DNA of 64,000 bases from Gaeumannomyces sp. JS-464 (taxonomy: Eukaryota; Ascomycota; Sordariomycetes; Magnaporthales; Magnaporthaceae), in NCBI GenBank assembly GCA_002197995.1, contig NGZR01000001.1, forward strand, positions 8,680,001 through 8,744,000, in the 5' to 3' direction. Both the position numbers and the translations under genes were made by a program. This document shows positions 11,951 through 23,519 of this stretch, piece after piece; the first letter of the stretch is position 1; every line of letters begins with the position of its first letter. Under the pieces are notes generated by a model. The model searched no databases and was not told the DNA's origin. It worked only from the letters and a program-made list of their open reading frames with translations.

Positions 11951-13592
11951 CTTCTCGCGCCTCTTTTGCTTTACCCGACATCCGGCCCAGCCAAGCACGC
12001 CACTTGGATGACAAGTGGAGCGGCCTTGCGGGCGAGGTGCCTTACCTTAATTGTGCTGACCTCGCCGAGTCCCCCGAAAAAACGCCCAGACCAGGCTCTA
12101 GGCATCCTCGTGTCGCGGGCCAACAAAATGAGGCTTTTTAGGGTGAAAAGGATTTCTCTATAGAACCTTTCTTTTTCGAGCTTGCTCCTAGCTGAGCTCA
12201 AGCTGGGTGGTGGTCGCAGAATGTGTTGACCGAGCATCTGGGCCGTCTCCGGCTCCTGGTGGCCACTCTCTGACTGGGCTAGTTTCTTGGGGTGATCCCT
12301 GAGGTTTCCGCTGTCACTGCTGCGCACAGAGGATTGAATCGCAGAGCGGAACTCGCCTCGACATTGAGATCAAAAACCCTAGGGCGGGTAGTTGACACTA
12401 TGTGGGCTTGCGGACCTTATGTCGGGCGCATCCGATTCGTGAGATCGTGCGAACAGACCTCCTTGCTTGCTTGCCTGCCGGCGACTCATTGCCTGCCATT
12501 TGCCTGCCATCTCCTATTCAATGTCTTGTCAGTGAACCAACAGCCGCAGAGCCACCCTGGAGCCGCTTGATTTGGGCGATTCTGGCCGTCCCATCCCTTT
12601 TATTTTCTTTTCTTGTTAGCTGCAACATCCACTCTTATCCACCGCAGCACGACCAGAATTGTCACATATCACACGCATTGTTGGCGTTCTGTGTTATTGC
12701 TAATTACCACGGGGCCTGAGGGGAGGTTTCTGATCCTTCGGGATAATATGGAGTCCAAAGCCTGCTCTTTGCTTTTCCTCCTGTAGCCGAACGCGTTCTC
12801 CACGAAGCTGGGAAGGGTCAAATTCAAACCTTGCTTTTGTCAATATTCTGCTGTCAGACCAAGCCCAGTCGGGTGGGGCCTGCACAATAGGTGTCTCGAT
12901 GCCCTGTGCTGCCCGCCAGCCGCATGCGTATGTGTACCGCAGCCGTCGGTGGGTGCACGCAGCTGCCAAACAAGTGTGGCTCGCGTGGCCGATCTTGCGA
13001 GTCATGCTCACAGACACCGACAGGCAGGAGGAAAAAGAATGTCGGAAATCCTGCCTTCCCAGCTGGGGCGGCGCCACCTCCTCTCTTCTCGACCCTGTTT
13101 CTGCAACCCCACGCTGCGCTTTTTCATTCCCCCTTCTCATTAGCCAGCCATCTTTCAAAGCGTGCCCGCCCTTTATTTTTTATTTTTTTATTTTTATTTT
13201 TATATTTTTATTCTTGAGGTCATGCAAGCCTCGGCCCTTCACGCGCTATGCCTGGCTTGCATTGCAGAAGCCAAGGTTCCCGTCAATATTGGTTCTTGTC
13301 GGGGTAGTGCGGTCAGTGTGCTCCCTGACCGCACCCAAGGCCGCCGCGTGTCCGCGTGCATCACCAACTGGCCAGGGCAACAAAAGGCCCTGGTTCGAGG
13401 GTTGGTTGCACTGCATGATATGAATGTGTGTGCCGACCCAGCATCACCTGGCCGGCAGTGCGACCCAAAGCGACAAAAAGCCCGCGCCACATCGGGAGCG
13501 ACCGTGGGGCTCGCTGGAAGCATGGAATGGAAGGATCTCGCCTCTTGGCGAGATGGAGCCACACCACCACTCACCTCACCCGGATCCGAAAA

Positions 13593-13613
13593 GGGGGGGG
13601 GGGGGGGGGGGGG
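13593..13613 (+). repeat. 21-base poly-G run
   Basis: Twenty-one consecutive G residues followed by CCC, intergenic, about 450 bases upstream of the tyrosinase start. It could form a G-quadruplex or be a microsatellite; run length is uncertain. Confidence 0.7.
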
Positions 13614-14060
13614 CCCTTTCCAATAGTTTTGGGGGTTTCGATCCTCCCTGCATTCGCCCGACATGCCCGGCTGCTACAAGGTACATAGAGCCCGTGGCCA
13701 CGGCGCCATGCCACGCATTGCATGGGCCACACCAGTTAGATGAAGCCTTCTCCGCACTCCCGAATTGAGCGAGATGCGGACCCATGTTGGCCCTTGCCCA
13801 CTCGGCCTCGTCGTGGTCTCTCGGCCAGGTCACGTTGCGCCGGCGCCGAGTCCCGGCACGTTCGATAAAAGGAAGCCTTTGGGCTGTCCGACATGAGGTG
13901 GTGTTGGGTGTTTCGTCCCATGGTCCCCTCCAGCCTCTCTCCTGCACAGTAGAGTTTGCCCTCAGCAAGTTGCCACGAGAGCGCCATCAAACCGCCGGAT
14001 CCCTGTCTGTCTCTCCGCATCGCTTCGGAACCCGTCGAACCGCAGAAAAGGTCAAACAAG

Positions 14061-15605
14061 ATGCGTTCGCAAGACATCTCGTCCTGGCTCTGCGCCGCTG
14101 TGGCCGCCCTTTCCATTGGCGCCGCACAGGCCGCCCCTGGCAAGTGCAAGCCCGCCCCGAGCGTCCGTCGCGAATGGTAAGCCTGTGGCAGTATTGTCTT
14201 TCATGCTGTTGATCTTTTCCTGGTCCACCTTTAGCCGACCCCAGAGCCGACACCAGTACCACCCACACATGACAAACTCTCCCCGCACCTCACTTGTCCT
14301 ACTACGACTCGCTGCCTGGTGCCTGAACATGCAGTACCACCGTTCTTGCATGCCGGCGTGTAACACATGTGTGTCGCATGTCTGGCCTTGAAGCAATACC
14401 GGCTAACATGATTCTGCTCCGACATCAAGGCGCTCCCTGAGCCTGCCCGAGAGAAAGGCCTACCTGGACGCTGTTGTGTGCCTGCAGAACGCCCCTCCCA
14501 AGCTGCAGCACCTCTTCCCTGGCTCCAGGTCTCGTTTCGATGACTTCCACGCCACCCACATCTCTGCCAAGGATATCCACTGGAACGGCCCGTTCCTGGC
14601 GTAAGTGCATTCCGGAACCAAGAATATTGTCCCACTGATCGACATCCGAGCAGTCACGTCGCCAGCCTTTTCCCTAGTATGTGACCTAAGACATAGTGCT
14701 AATAGCGTCCGATACCAGATGGCATCGTTGGTTCGTCACCCTCTACGAGACCGAGCTTCGCCAGACATGTGGCTACAAGGGCTCCCAGCCGTGAGTCTCT
14801 CCCTTGCATACCACCACCACGCACGTGGCGTGGCTTGCTTTTTGGCTGGAGCATCCGTGCTAACCCGTATCTTGCAACGGATAGTTACTGGAACTGGTCG
14901 CTGGACAGCAACAGCGAGGCCGATGTCATGAAATCGCCCATCTGGGACGCTGACTTCGGCTTCGGTGGCAACGGCGACTTCGTCCCCGATGATGTTGCTT
15001 CTAAGTTCCCCAACGTCCCCTTTATCGTGCCCGGCCGCACCGGCGGCGGCTGCGTTAAGGACGGCCCCTTCGCCGGGCGCAACGTCTCGATGGGCCTGGG
15101 CGCCAGCACCGAGTTCGCGCCGCACTGCCTGCGCCGCGACATCAGCCCCTGGCTCGTCTCTCACTCGTCCAACCAGGGCGTCGTCGACCGCGTCCTCGAC
15201 CAGCCCGACTTCATGCAGTTCAACATCGGCCTCCAGGGCGGCCTGATGCCCAATGATATCACCCTGCACGGCGGCGGCCACATCGGCGTCGGCGGCAACA
15301 CGGGCGACATCGCCAACGTCAACTCCAGCCCGGGCGACGCGCTCTTCTACCTCCACCACGCCAACCTCGACAGGATCTGGGCCGAGTGGCAGGCCAGGGA
15401 TTGGCCCAAGCGCAAGTCGGACTTTAGCGGCCCGCGCAAGGAGTGGGCCAAGCCCTTCAACCTGGTCCCCGGCATGCCCGAGGTCGTGTCCGAGCCGGCC
15501 ACGCTGGACGACGAGCTCAAGTACAGCGAGCTCTCGGCCGCCATCAAGATCAACGACATCATGGACATCAACTGCAAGGGCGTTCTCTGCGTCAAGTACG
15601 TGTAA
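14061..15605 (+). CDS. Secreted tyrosinase (type-3 copper oxidase)
   Basis: Binuclear copper monooxygenase/oxidase of phenols and o-diphenols, probably extracellular. The ATG at 14061 is followed by a signal peptide (about residues 1-25, cleavage expected after AQA). There are four exons: 14061-14176, 14430-14600, 14719-14790 and 14885-15605. Introns are 14177-14429 (GTAAGC, acceptor AAG, branch GCTAAC), 14601-14718 (GTAAGT) and 14791-14884 (GTGAGT). The CuA site is visible as FHATHISAKDIHWNGPFLAW followed by HRWF. The CuB site is LHGGGHIGVGG followed by DALFYLHHANLDRIWAEW. The mature part ends about 80 residues after CuB with no long C-terminal lid domain, so this is a short (359-residue) secreted form. 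All exon phases close with no frame break, unlike most neighbours. Melanin-type or detoxification chemistry is possible; substrate not determined. Confidence 0.92.
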
Positions 15606-15852
15606 ACAAAGAGCGCCTGGGCAGGGTGTGCCCACGAGTTGCTGGATAATACCATAATACACATACACGCTCGTTTCACAACTGTACATACATGTATACA
15701 TATAGCCATACGCTCGCGCTCCTTTTGAGCCTCATCATGTCTTGTTGTTACTGTTTATCTGACATAACTACTTGCAAAGTCATTCCTACATGATTTGCAA
15801 TTGTATCATTGCGATTAGGTTAGGTGCCTATACTGATGACAGCCTCGAAATC

Positions 15853-17079
15853 TCAGCCATCTCTATTATGGAACCAGCTCCAGGCAATATACGCTATCAG
15901 CTTGGGGATCCCCGACAAGACCCCATACACACCTCCCGCGGCGGCGGCGGCGGCCGGCGAGCACACGGGGCGTCCCAGGTTCTCGGCCATCCTCGCAAAG
16001 GTGTAGCCGCCGAGGGCGTCCCACCCGATGATCTGCAGATATGTGCCCGACAGGGTGCGGAGGCCGCCCGACTTGTTCCCTTCCCTGTGCTGGCTGCTCG
16101 CTGTATTTTTTGGGATGTGGATCGAGATGGGTTAGCATTTGTTGGTTGGGGACTCAGAGCTGTTGGTTTTTGTTCTACATGATTTTTTTTTTTTTTTGCA
16201 TCCCTGGCCGACGGAACGTAGCGGCCTTACACGGCATCGAGGAAAGGAGTCAAGGCATGATGTGATGGCCGGCGGGAGATCCCCTCCGCCGTCTCCGCCC
16301 AGCCCGGGCCGGGCCGGGGGGCCATCGAGTTGGGGTCTTGGTGTGATTGTGGCGCCATCAAGGGCGGGTCTATTTGGGGATAAAACTCACAACCGGGCGA
16401 CATGGGAAAGTAACTTTGCATGACTTACAGATGTACATCCCGACGCTCTCGAATTGGAGCGGCAGGGCCGCAACAAGAGCTGCTTTGAGGAGTTCGGACG
16501 GGGCTGTTATTTTCCGTGTGTAAGTGGTAAATGTCAGCCATTTGGGTAGGCGACCTTTACAGATAATACAGCAACCATGCCAGCACCACAAGGAGCGTAG
16601 CGACACGAGGCCATAATATGTTAAATATGAAGACGAAAGAAAAACACTGACTCTCACCCAGCACCACGCTGCACACCTGCGCCGTGATCAGCACCGACAC
16701 GCCAAAGACGGTGCCGACGATGATGAGCAGCAGCTTGGACGCGACGCCGATGTCGGCGAACTCGAGGAACCCGACAAACGCCAGGATCCCCGCCTTGGTC
16801 GCGCCCGACGCGGCCCCGATCCCGAGCGCCCGGCCCTCCGGCGGCGGCAGCAGCCCGCTGCCGTCGTTGACGTGCGCCCCCGTCGCGACCGCCGCCGGCC
16901 CCGCCGCCGCATTGAAGGCCACGTCGATTGCGGAGAGGATCAGGAACAGCAGGACTGGGGCGGGAGTGGGCGTGTCAGTTGGCTTTTTTTTTTTGTCCTT
17001 TTGTTGTTCATTTGCTCGTATATGGATTGGGATTGATTTGCTCACCTGTCAATAGCCTCTCCTTGTCTGGCTCCCTCAT
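15853..17079 (-). CDS. Unrecognised four-helix membrane protein
   Basis: I do not recognise this family. The ATG is at 17077-17079. Four exons are inferred: 17046-17079, 16658-16954, 16429-16503 and 15853-16100. Introns are 16955-17045 (GTGAGC), 16504-16657 (GTGAGA) and 16430-side GTAAGT to 16101 (16101-16428). All phases close to give 217 residues. Hydrophobic segments include VLLFLILSAIDVAFNAAAG, an Ala/Gly-rich AGILAFVGFLEFADIGV and LLLIIVGTVFGVSVLITAQV. A last one is near IAYIAWSWF at the C-terminus. The final exon has an Ala/Gly-rich AAAAAAGGVYGVLSGIP stretch. The 328-base third intron is long for this window, so a small extra exon there is possible. It lies tail-to-tail with the tyrosinase and shares an upstream region with the membrane-protein gene at 17850. 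Confidence 0.6.
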
Positions 17080-17849
17080 CGCTCCTGATTTTGGTTCTTT
17101 TGCCGGCTTCAAGAATTCGGCCGGCGTCCTTTTTGTTTTTCAATGCCTATCAGTCTTGTTGGGTTTGGCATACACTCCCTTTTATACCCAGGGGAAATGG
17201 GACAGGTGAAAGCTGACGTGCCAAGGCGGCGCCCAAAATATCGTCTTTTTGTCGGGTGGCTGTGCCTGCGACATGCATCTCGAGCGAGATCGCTAGATGG
17301 GTAGGCCACCAATGGGCCGCTAAGAACTTACCTGCCTGATGGGTGCACTTTTCAGCTCGCGCGCCTTCCCCTCCCTCCAGGCAGGCGACCGCCCCGTGAG
17401 GCCCGCCCCGTCCATCGCCCGATTTCGTCAAGTCGGTCAGGTGCAATCGGGCGCTCTGCTCTATGCATAGGTGAGCCCAAGGCGGATTTTATGCACTCTG
17501 GCAGGCGATGCCGCCCTGTTTATACGTGAAAGGGTGCTGGATGGAAAGCGTGAGGCTGAGCATCACGAGCCCCATCTCGAGGTGTGTTGCCATTTCCACT
17601 GTCCAAAATCATCAAAAGAAGATACGCAGCAGTTCGTGATAAGGAGGAAACTGACTAACCGCAGTTTGTTCTCATGCTCTTCAGTGTTTAGTTTCATGCT
17701 TAAAATTTCATTCTCAATGTGAAAGTGAGAGTGTATACCAGAAAAAAACCACCTCGGGCAACATAAAATATGGCCGTGTGTGTAATCGAGCCGAATCCCG
17801 ACGTCAGCGGCACCGGGGTCAGAATGCAACAAAAAAAAAATTCCCCCAG
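17080..17849. other. Divergent intergenic region between two membrane-protein genes
   Basis: About 770 bases between the gene ending at 15853 (-) and the gene starting at 17850 (+). No coding sequence is recognised. It presumably holds both promoters. A TTCCCCCAG immediately before the + strand ATG resembles a splice acceptor, so a 5' untranslated or coding exon could lie here. Confidence 0.45.
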
Positions 17850-18857
17850 ATGGAGAACAGCCTGGCTAACAAAAAACCCAACCCCCTCCAGATCCGAATC
17901 TCCATCTACGCCCTCTGCCTGACCGGCCGCCTCCTCCCCTTCCTCGTCAAGCTCCTGTCGCCGGACCGGCGCGGGGCGGCCGAGTTCGAGCGCGCCTCCA
18001 CGGCCGCCCTGGGTCTGCAGGGCCTCGCGCTGCTGTGCACCGCCGTCGCGCAGACCATCCAGCGCAAGCTGACCCTGTTCCACGCCGTCGTCGTGCAGCA
18101 CCTGCTCGCGCTGCTCGGCATCAACCTGGCCGCGCGCGGCCGCTACGGGGGCCGCCACCGCCGCCGCCTGCGGTCCGGCGCCCTCGACGCCGCCGTCGCG
18201 ACCCTGGCCGCGGCCGCCTTTGTCGCCTTTGACGTCTACGTGTGGGCGAACGCGCCAGGCTTCGGCTCGCAGCCCGAGTGCAACGGCTCGACCGTCTACG
18301 TCCTCTTTGGCGTCTCGGTCGACGCCACCGCCGACGTGTTCCGCTACCTCATCCTGGCCACCTTCGCCGTCGTGCCCGCCTTCTTCGTCGTCGTTGTGCT
18401 CCTCGGCCTGCCCTGCTGGCTCGCCACCCTGTGCTCGCTCCGGGACAGGCACGGCGGCGGCAGGGGAAGCGGGGATGGGTGGCGCGTCCAGGGCAACTGC
18501 TGCGGCTGGAGCACGGGCGGCGACGCCGACGACAGCGACGTCGAGTCGGTGCGGCGGCGTCGCGGCTCCGGCGCTTCCCACGAGGGACCGGATCCCCGGA
18601 TCAGCGAGGGCTTGCAAGCCGTTGCGTACGCCGTCTTCTCCATATACGCCATCATCTCGCTCGAGCAGATGATCCAACGCAACCACCTCTCGGAGGAGGA
18701 GCACGAGTGGAGCTTCGGACAGGTCATCGCCATCTTCCTGTTGGGAGGTACCTTCTATGAGCTCGCGCACGTCATCATCTCGGGCATCGGGGTCAGGACA
18801 CCGGATGACCAGAGCAATCAGATCGAATTGCGACCCACGACAGGGTTACCGCCCTGA
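17850..18857 (+). CDS. Unrecognised multi-pass membrane protein
   Basis: I do not recognise this family. The ATG at 17850 opens a single exon of 335 residues. Hydrophobic segments lie at about residues 14-32, 48-64, 74-90, 108-124, 160-186, 253-275 and 292-312. A cytosolic or lumenal loop between the fifth and sixth carries GNCCGWST and Asp/Ser/Arg-rich sequence (about residues 205-245), and the C-terminus is polar. The start directly follows a C-rich AG that looks like a 3' splice site, so an upstream exon may be missing from this model. The gene is divergent from the small membrane-protein gene to its left. A shared role with it or with the tyrosinase is only inferred from position. Confidence 0.6.
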   Translation: MENSLANKKPNPLQIRISIYALCLTGRLLPFLVKLLSPDRRGAAEFERASTAALGLQGLALLCTAVAQTIQRKLTLFHAVVVQHLLALLGINLAARGRYGGRHRRRLRSGALDAAVATLAAAAFVAFDVYVWANAPGFGSQPECNGSTVYVLFGVSVDATADVFRYLILATFAVVPAFFVVVVLLGLPCWLATLCSLRDRHGGGRGSGDGWRVQGNCCGWSTGGDADDSDVESVRRRRGSGASHEGPDPRISEGLQAVAYAVFSIYAIISLEQMIQRNHLSEEEHEWSFGQVIAIFLLGGTFYELAHVIISGIGVRTPDDQSNQIELRPTTGLPP

Positions 18858-19054
18858 AGCCACGCTTCGCGGGCCCAGCGGTTGAGAGTGGGACGTCGTA
18901 GTAAATAATGGCTGTGCTCTTTTTTCTTCGCCTTTTGCCATGCTGCCTTGTTTTACACCTTATTTTAGCCTTCTCTATCACAAAACAAGGGGAACTATTT
19001 CCAGACACATATTTTTACATGCACAAGAATTGAGTTGCTGTGGGCAAGGCTTTA

Positions 19055-20536
<1,482 letters not shown>

Positions 20537-21005
20537 CTTATATGCTCGACGGGGCAACAGCTGGTTCTTCCGTATTGTTGGGGTCTGCCGCAGTTTCGTG
20601 ATATTTCGGCGATGGTGGTGCTCGATCGGTGAATTGGTGCAGGCCGAAGGTTCCGAACGACAGGTAACCGATATCTAGAAATAGCACAAACTCAACTGAG
20701 CCGGGGAACAGCTTCAGTGGGTCGATCGATGATGCTGTTCGGGGATCAATGGATCGAATGCCGACCCCACACATCGAGCTCGAGCTTCCCATGCAATTGA
20801 GGCCAATTACGCAACATCTAATTGGCGCCCACCTTTGAGTTTGCCGAACACGTGACTTCGTGTTTCAAGCGTGAGGCTCTTGCCCACCTTGCCGCGTTGG
20901 CTGCCTAGCCGTCGCGTCATATAACTGCACCCCCCATCCATCCATCGTCATCTCATTGACGAGAACCACGCCCATCTCAGATTGTCGCCTTAAAAGCAGT
21001 GCAAG
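20537..21005. promoter_or_regulatory. Shared promoter region of ferrochelatase and KU70
   Basis: A 469-base gap between two divergent start codons with no coding sequence of its own, so it must carry both promoters. It contains CGATCGATGATG-like and ATCGAT elements around 20720-20760. No specific factor site is claimed. Confidence 0.55.
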
Positions 21006-23136
21006 ATGGCCAGGGAAAAGCTTCCGTCAAGATCGCGACGAGGAGGAGGAGGAGGAAGACGAGGAGCTCGATGAATCTGTTTGTTATCCAAACTCACCTC
21101 TGATGAGCCTGTCGGGGTTTCAGGCGCGATGCGGTGAAATCCGAAGCTGACACGAGAGCCTGACAGGACTACAAAACCCAGAAGGATGCCGTCCTGTTCG
21201 CCATAGACATCAGCTCGTCGATGCTTGAGCAGCCGGCGAAAGGCAGCTCCAAAAAGGGCGACACGGACAGCCCTGCATCTGCAGCGCTCAAATGCGCCTA
21301 TCAGATTATGCAGCAGCGCATCATCGCCACGCCTAATGACATGATGGGAATCCTGCTCTTTGGCACTGAAGATTCCAAGTTTCGCGAGGACGAGGAGCAT
21401 GGCAGCGGCAGCGCCCGCTACCCCCACTGCTACCTGTTCATGGATCTGGATATACCCATAGCCGAGGACGTCAAGCGGCTCAAGAACCTTGTCGAGGAAG
21501 GTGATGATCCCGAAGAGGTGCTGAAACCAGCCGACGGGGCTGTCAACATGGCCAATGTCTTGTTCTGCGCCAACCAGATCTTCACCACCAACGCTCCCAA
21601 CTTTGGCTCCCGGCGCCTGTTCATCATCACAGACAACGACAATCCGCACGATGGCGACAAGGCCTTGCGCTCATCTGCAGCTGTCCGAGCCAAGGACCTC
21701 TACGATCTTGGCGTCATTATCGAGCTCTTCCCCATAAGTAGGAAGGATAAGAGGTCTTTTGACTTGACCAAATTCTACGATGTACGATCAGGCCCCTGTG
21801 ATTTTTTTTCTTCCTTTGTATACTTTCAGCTAACCAGGTATGAACAGGACATCATCTACCATGACCCGGTGTCTGAGGTAGGAACGTCGGATGACATCAA
21901 GTCGGCCAAGTCGGGCGACGACGGCCTGACACTCCTCAACTCGCTCATCTCGAATATCAACTCGAAGCAGACACCCAAGCGCTCTTACTTCTCTCACATG
22001 CCGTTTGAGATCGCGCCTGGTCTGACCATCTCGGTCAAGGGCTACACTCCATTCCACGTGCAGAGGCCGGCCAGGAGCTGCTATATCTACATAGAAGGCG
22101 AGACGCCGCAGATAGCCACAGGGGAGACGACCAAGCTGGAGATGTCGGAGAGCGCGCGGACGGTGGACAAGTCGGAGCTCAAAAAGGCTCACAAATTCGG
22201 CGGTGAGTATGTGCACTTCACACCCGAGGAGACAAAGGCGCTCAAGGACTGGGGTGGCCACATGCTCCGCATCGTGGGCTTCAAGCCGCGGTCGGCGATC
22301 CCGGTGTGGGCGTCGATCAAGAAATCGACCTACATCTTCCCCGCCGAGGAGGACTTCGTCGGCTCCCACCGCGTCATCTCGGCGCTCTGGAAGAAGCTGC
22401 TGCGCGACGACAAGGTGGCGTTGGCGTGGCTCGTGGCGCGTGTCAACGCGAACCCGATCCTCGTCGCCATCATGCCGTCCCGGAGCCAGTCGGACGAGGA
22501 GTCGGGCACGCCCTTCCTCCCCGCCGGCCTGTGGCTGTACCCGCTGCCATTCGCTGACGACCTGCGGGAGCCCGACAAGCGCACGACGGCCAAGGCGCCC
22601 AGGGAGCTGATCACGGAGATGGAGAAGGTGGTCAAAAACCTGCACCTGCCCAAGGGCATGTACAACCCCACCAAGTACCCCAACCCGGCGCTGCAGTGGC
22701 ACTACCGGATCCTGCAGGCGCTCGCGCTGGAGGAGGAGGTGCCCGAGCACCCGGAGGATCTGACGGTGCCCAAGTACAAGGCCATCGCCAAACGCTCGGG
22801 GGACGCGCTCAGGGAGCTGAACGAGGGGTTCGAGGCGGCGGCCAGGGTCGCGCGCGACGAGCGGGCCATGAAGCGCGAGCTGGAGGACGACGGGGACCGC
22901 CCGGCCAAGAAGTCCAGGATCGCGGTCGCCGGCGGCGGGCCCAGCACGGCCGGAGGCGGAGGCGGGCCGGCGGGCATGAGCCACGCGCAGCTCAAGGCGG
23001 CGCTGGCGCAGGGCACGCTCGCCAAGATGACGGTTGTTGATCTCAAGGCGATCCTCACGTCCAAGGGATCAGCCCGACGGGCAAGAAGGCAGACCTGTTG
23101 GAGAAGCTGGAGGAGTGGATCGAGAACAACACGTAG
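21006..23136 (+). CDS. ku70: KU70 DNA end-binding protein
   Basis: Ku70 subunit of the Ku heterodimer that binds DNA double-strand ends and starts non-homologous end joining (Neurospora mus-51 equivalent); nuclear. The ATG is at 21006. Exons are 21006-21078, 21167-21781 and 21848-23136. Introns are 21079-21166 (donor GTTTGT, branch CTGAC) and 21782-21847 (GTACGA, branch GCTAAC). The order is: acidic N-terminus; vWA-like domain starting at [20 protein letters not shown]-binding beta-barrel (for example [19 protein letters not shown]); Ku70 C-terminal arm; Lys-rich linker; and SAP domain with [10 protein letters not shown]. The frame is shifted by one between 21009 and 21031, just before the acidic run. 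One base is missing at about 23065-23069 inside SAP. Corrected, it is 658 residues, standard for fungi. The second intron is 66 nt with no stop, so it reads through if retained. Confidence 0.95.
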
Positions 23137-23519
23137 CCGGTATGGACTGGCTCGCGGGGGACAATGTGCCCAGAAATGTTGGCTGCGTTTTTTATGACTT
23201 ATGCGGTAAAGATCTCATGCTGTGTGATACGTTTGTCGCTATTTCTGTCTGTTGGGCTGCTCCAGAGTTGAGCACATTTGGGTGGACAAAAGCACACCAA
23301 ATTGGACCCGTTAGGTACGACACAAGGCCTGTGGAGAACGCACTTCGGGCCTCAGTTATTGTCAATCAATTACATCATGCGCTGGAATCAAACGTCGTAG
23401 CAAGGCGGCTAAATTTCGAATATCAACTCACTTGCGGCAGGCGGTAGCCCCATATCACTCTTTAAATCTCATTTTGTGCGCCCAAACCAGCCACACAGAG
23501 CCCAGATCAACATCTCTCC
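23137..23519. promoter_or_regulatory. Intergenic, upstream of FHIT-like gene
   Basis: 383 bases between the KU70 stop and the HIT gene start on the same strand. No gene is seen. It must hold the KU70 terminator and the HIT promoter. Confidence 0.4.

Larger units (their letters stand above)
10426..14060. other. Gene-poor 3.6 kb intergenic region
   Basis: No conserved coding sequence was found on either strand. Features seen: a 24-base T run (11927-11950), an AT-rich low-complexity TATTTTT tract (about 13170-13217), a 21-base G run (13593-13613) and pyrimidine tracts. The right end supplies the tyrosinase promoter; a TATA-like GATAAAAG lies at about 13864, roughly 200 bases upstream of its ATG. 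Non-coding RNA or long untranslated regions cannot be excluded. Confidence 0.5.

Noticed and set aside
13625..13650. GGGGGTTTCGATCCTCC resembling a tRNA T arm
   Set aside because: The loop is shifted relative to the TTCRA consensus and no other tRNA arm is present upstream.
17100..18770. Long minus-strand open frame of 356 codons opposite the membrane protein at 17850
   Set aside because: It is the complement of a GC-biased coding exon; its sequence is Gly/Val/Ala/Asp filler and the + strand frame has clear membrane helices.
14061..18857. Calling the tyrosinase neighbourhood a secondary-metabolite cluster
   Set aside because: No polyketide synthase, peptide synthetase, terpene cyclase, P450 or cluster regulator is present nearby.
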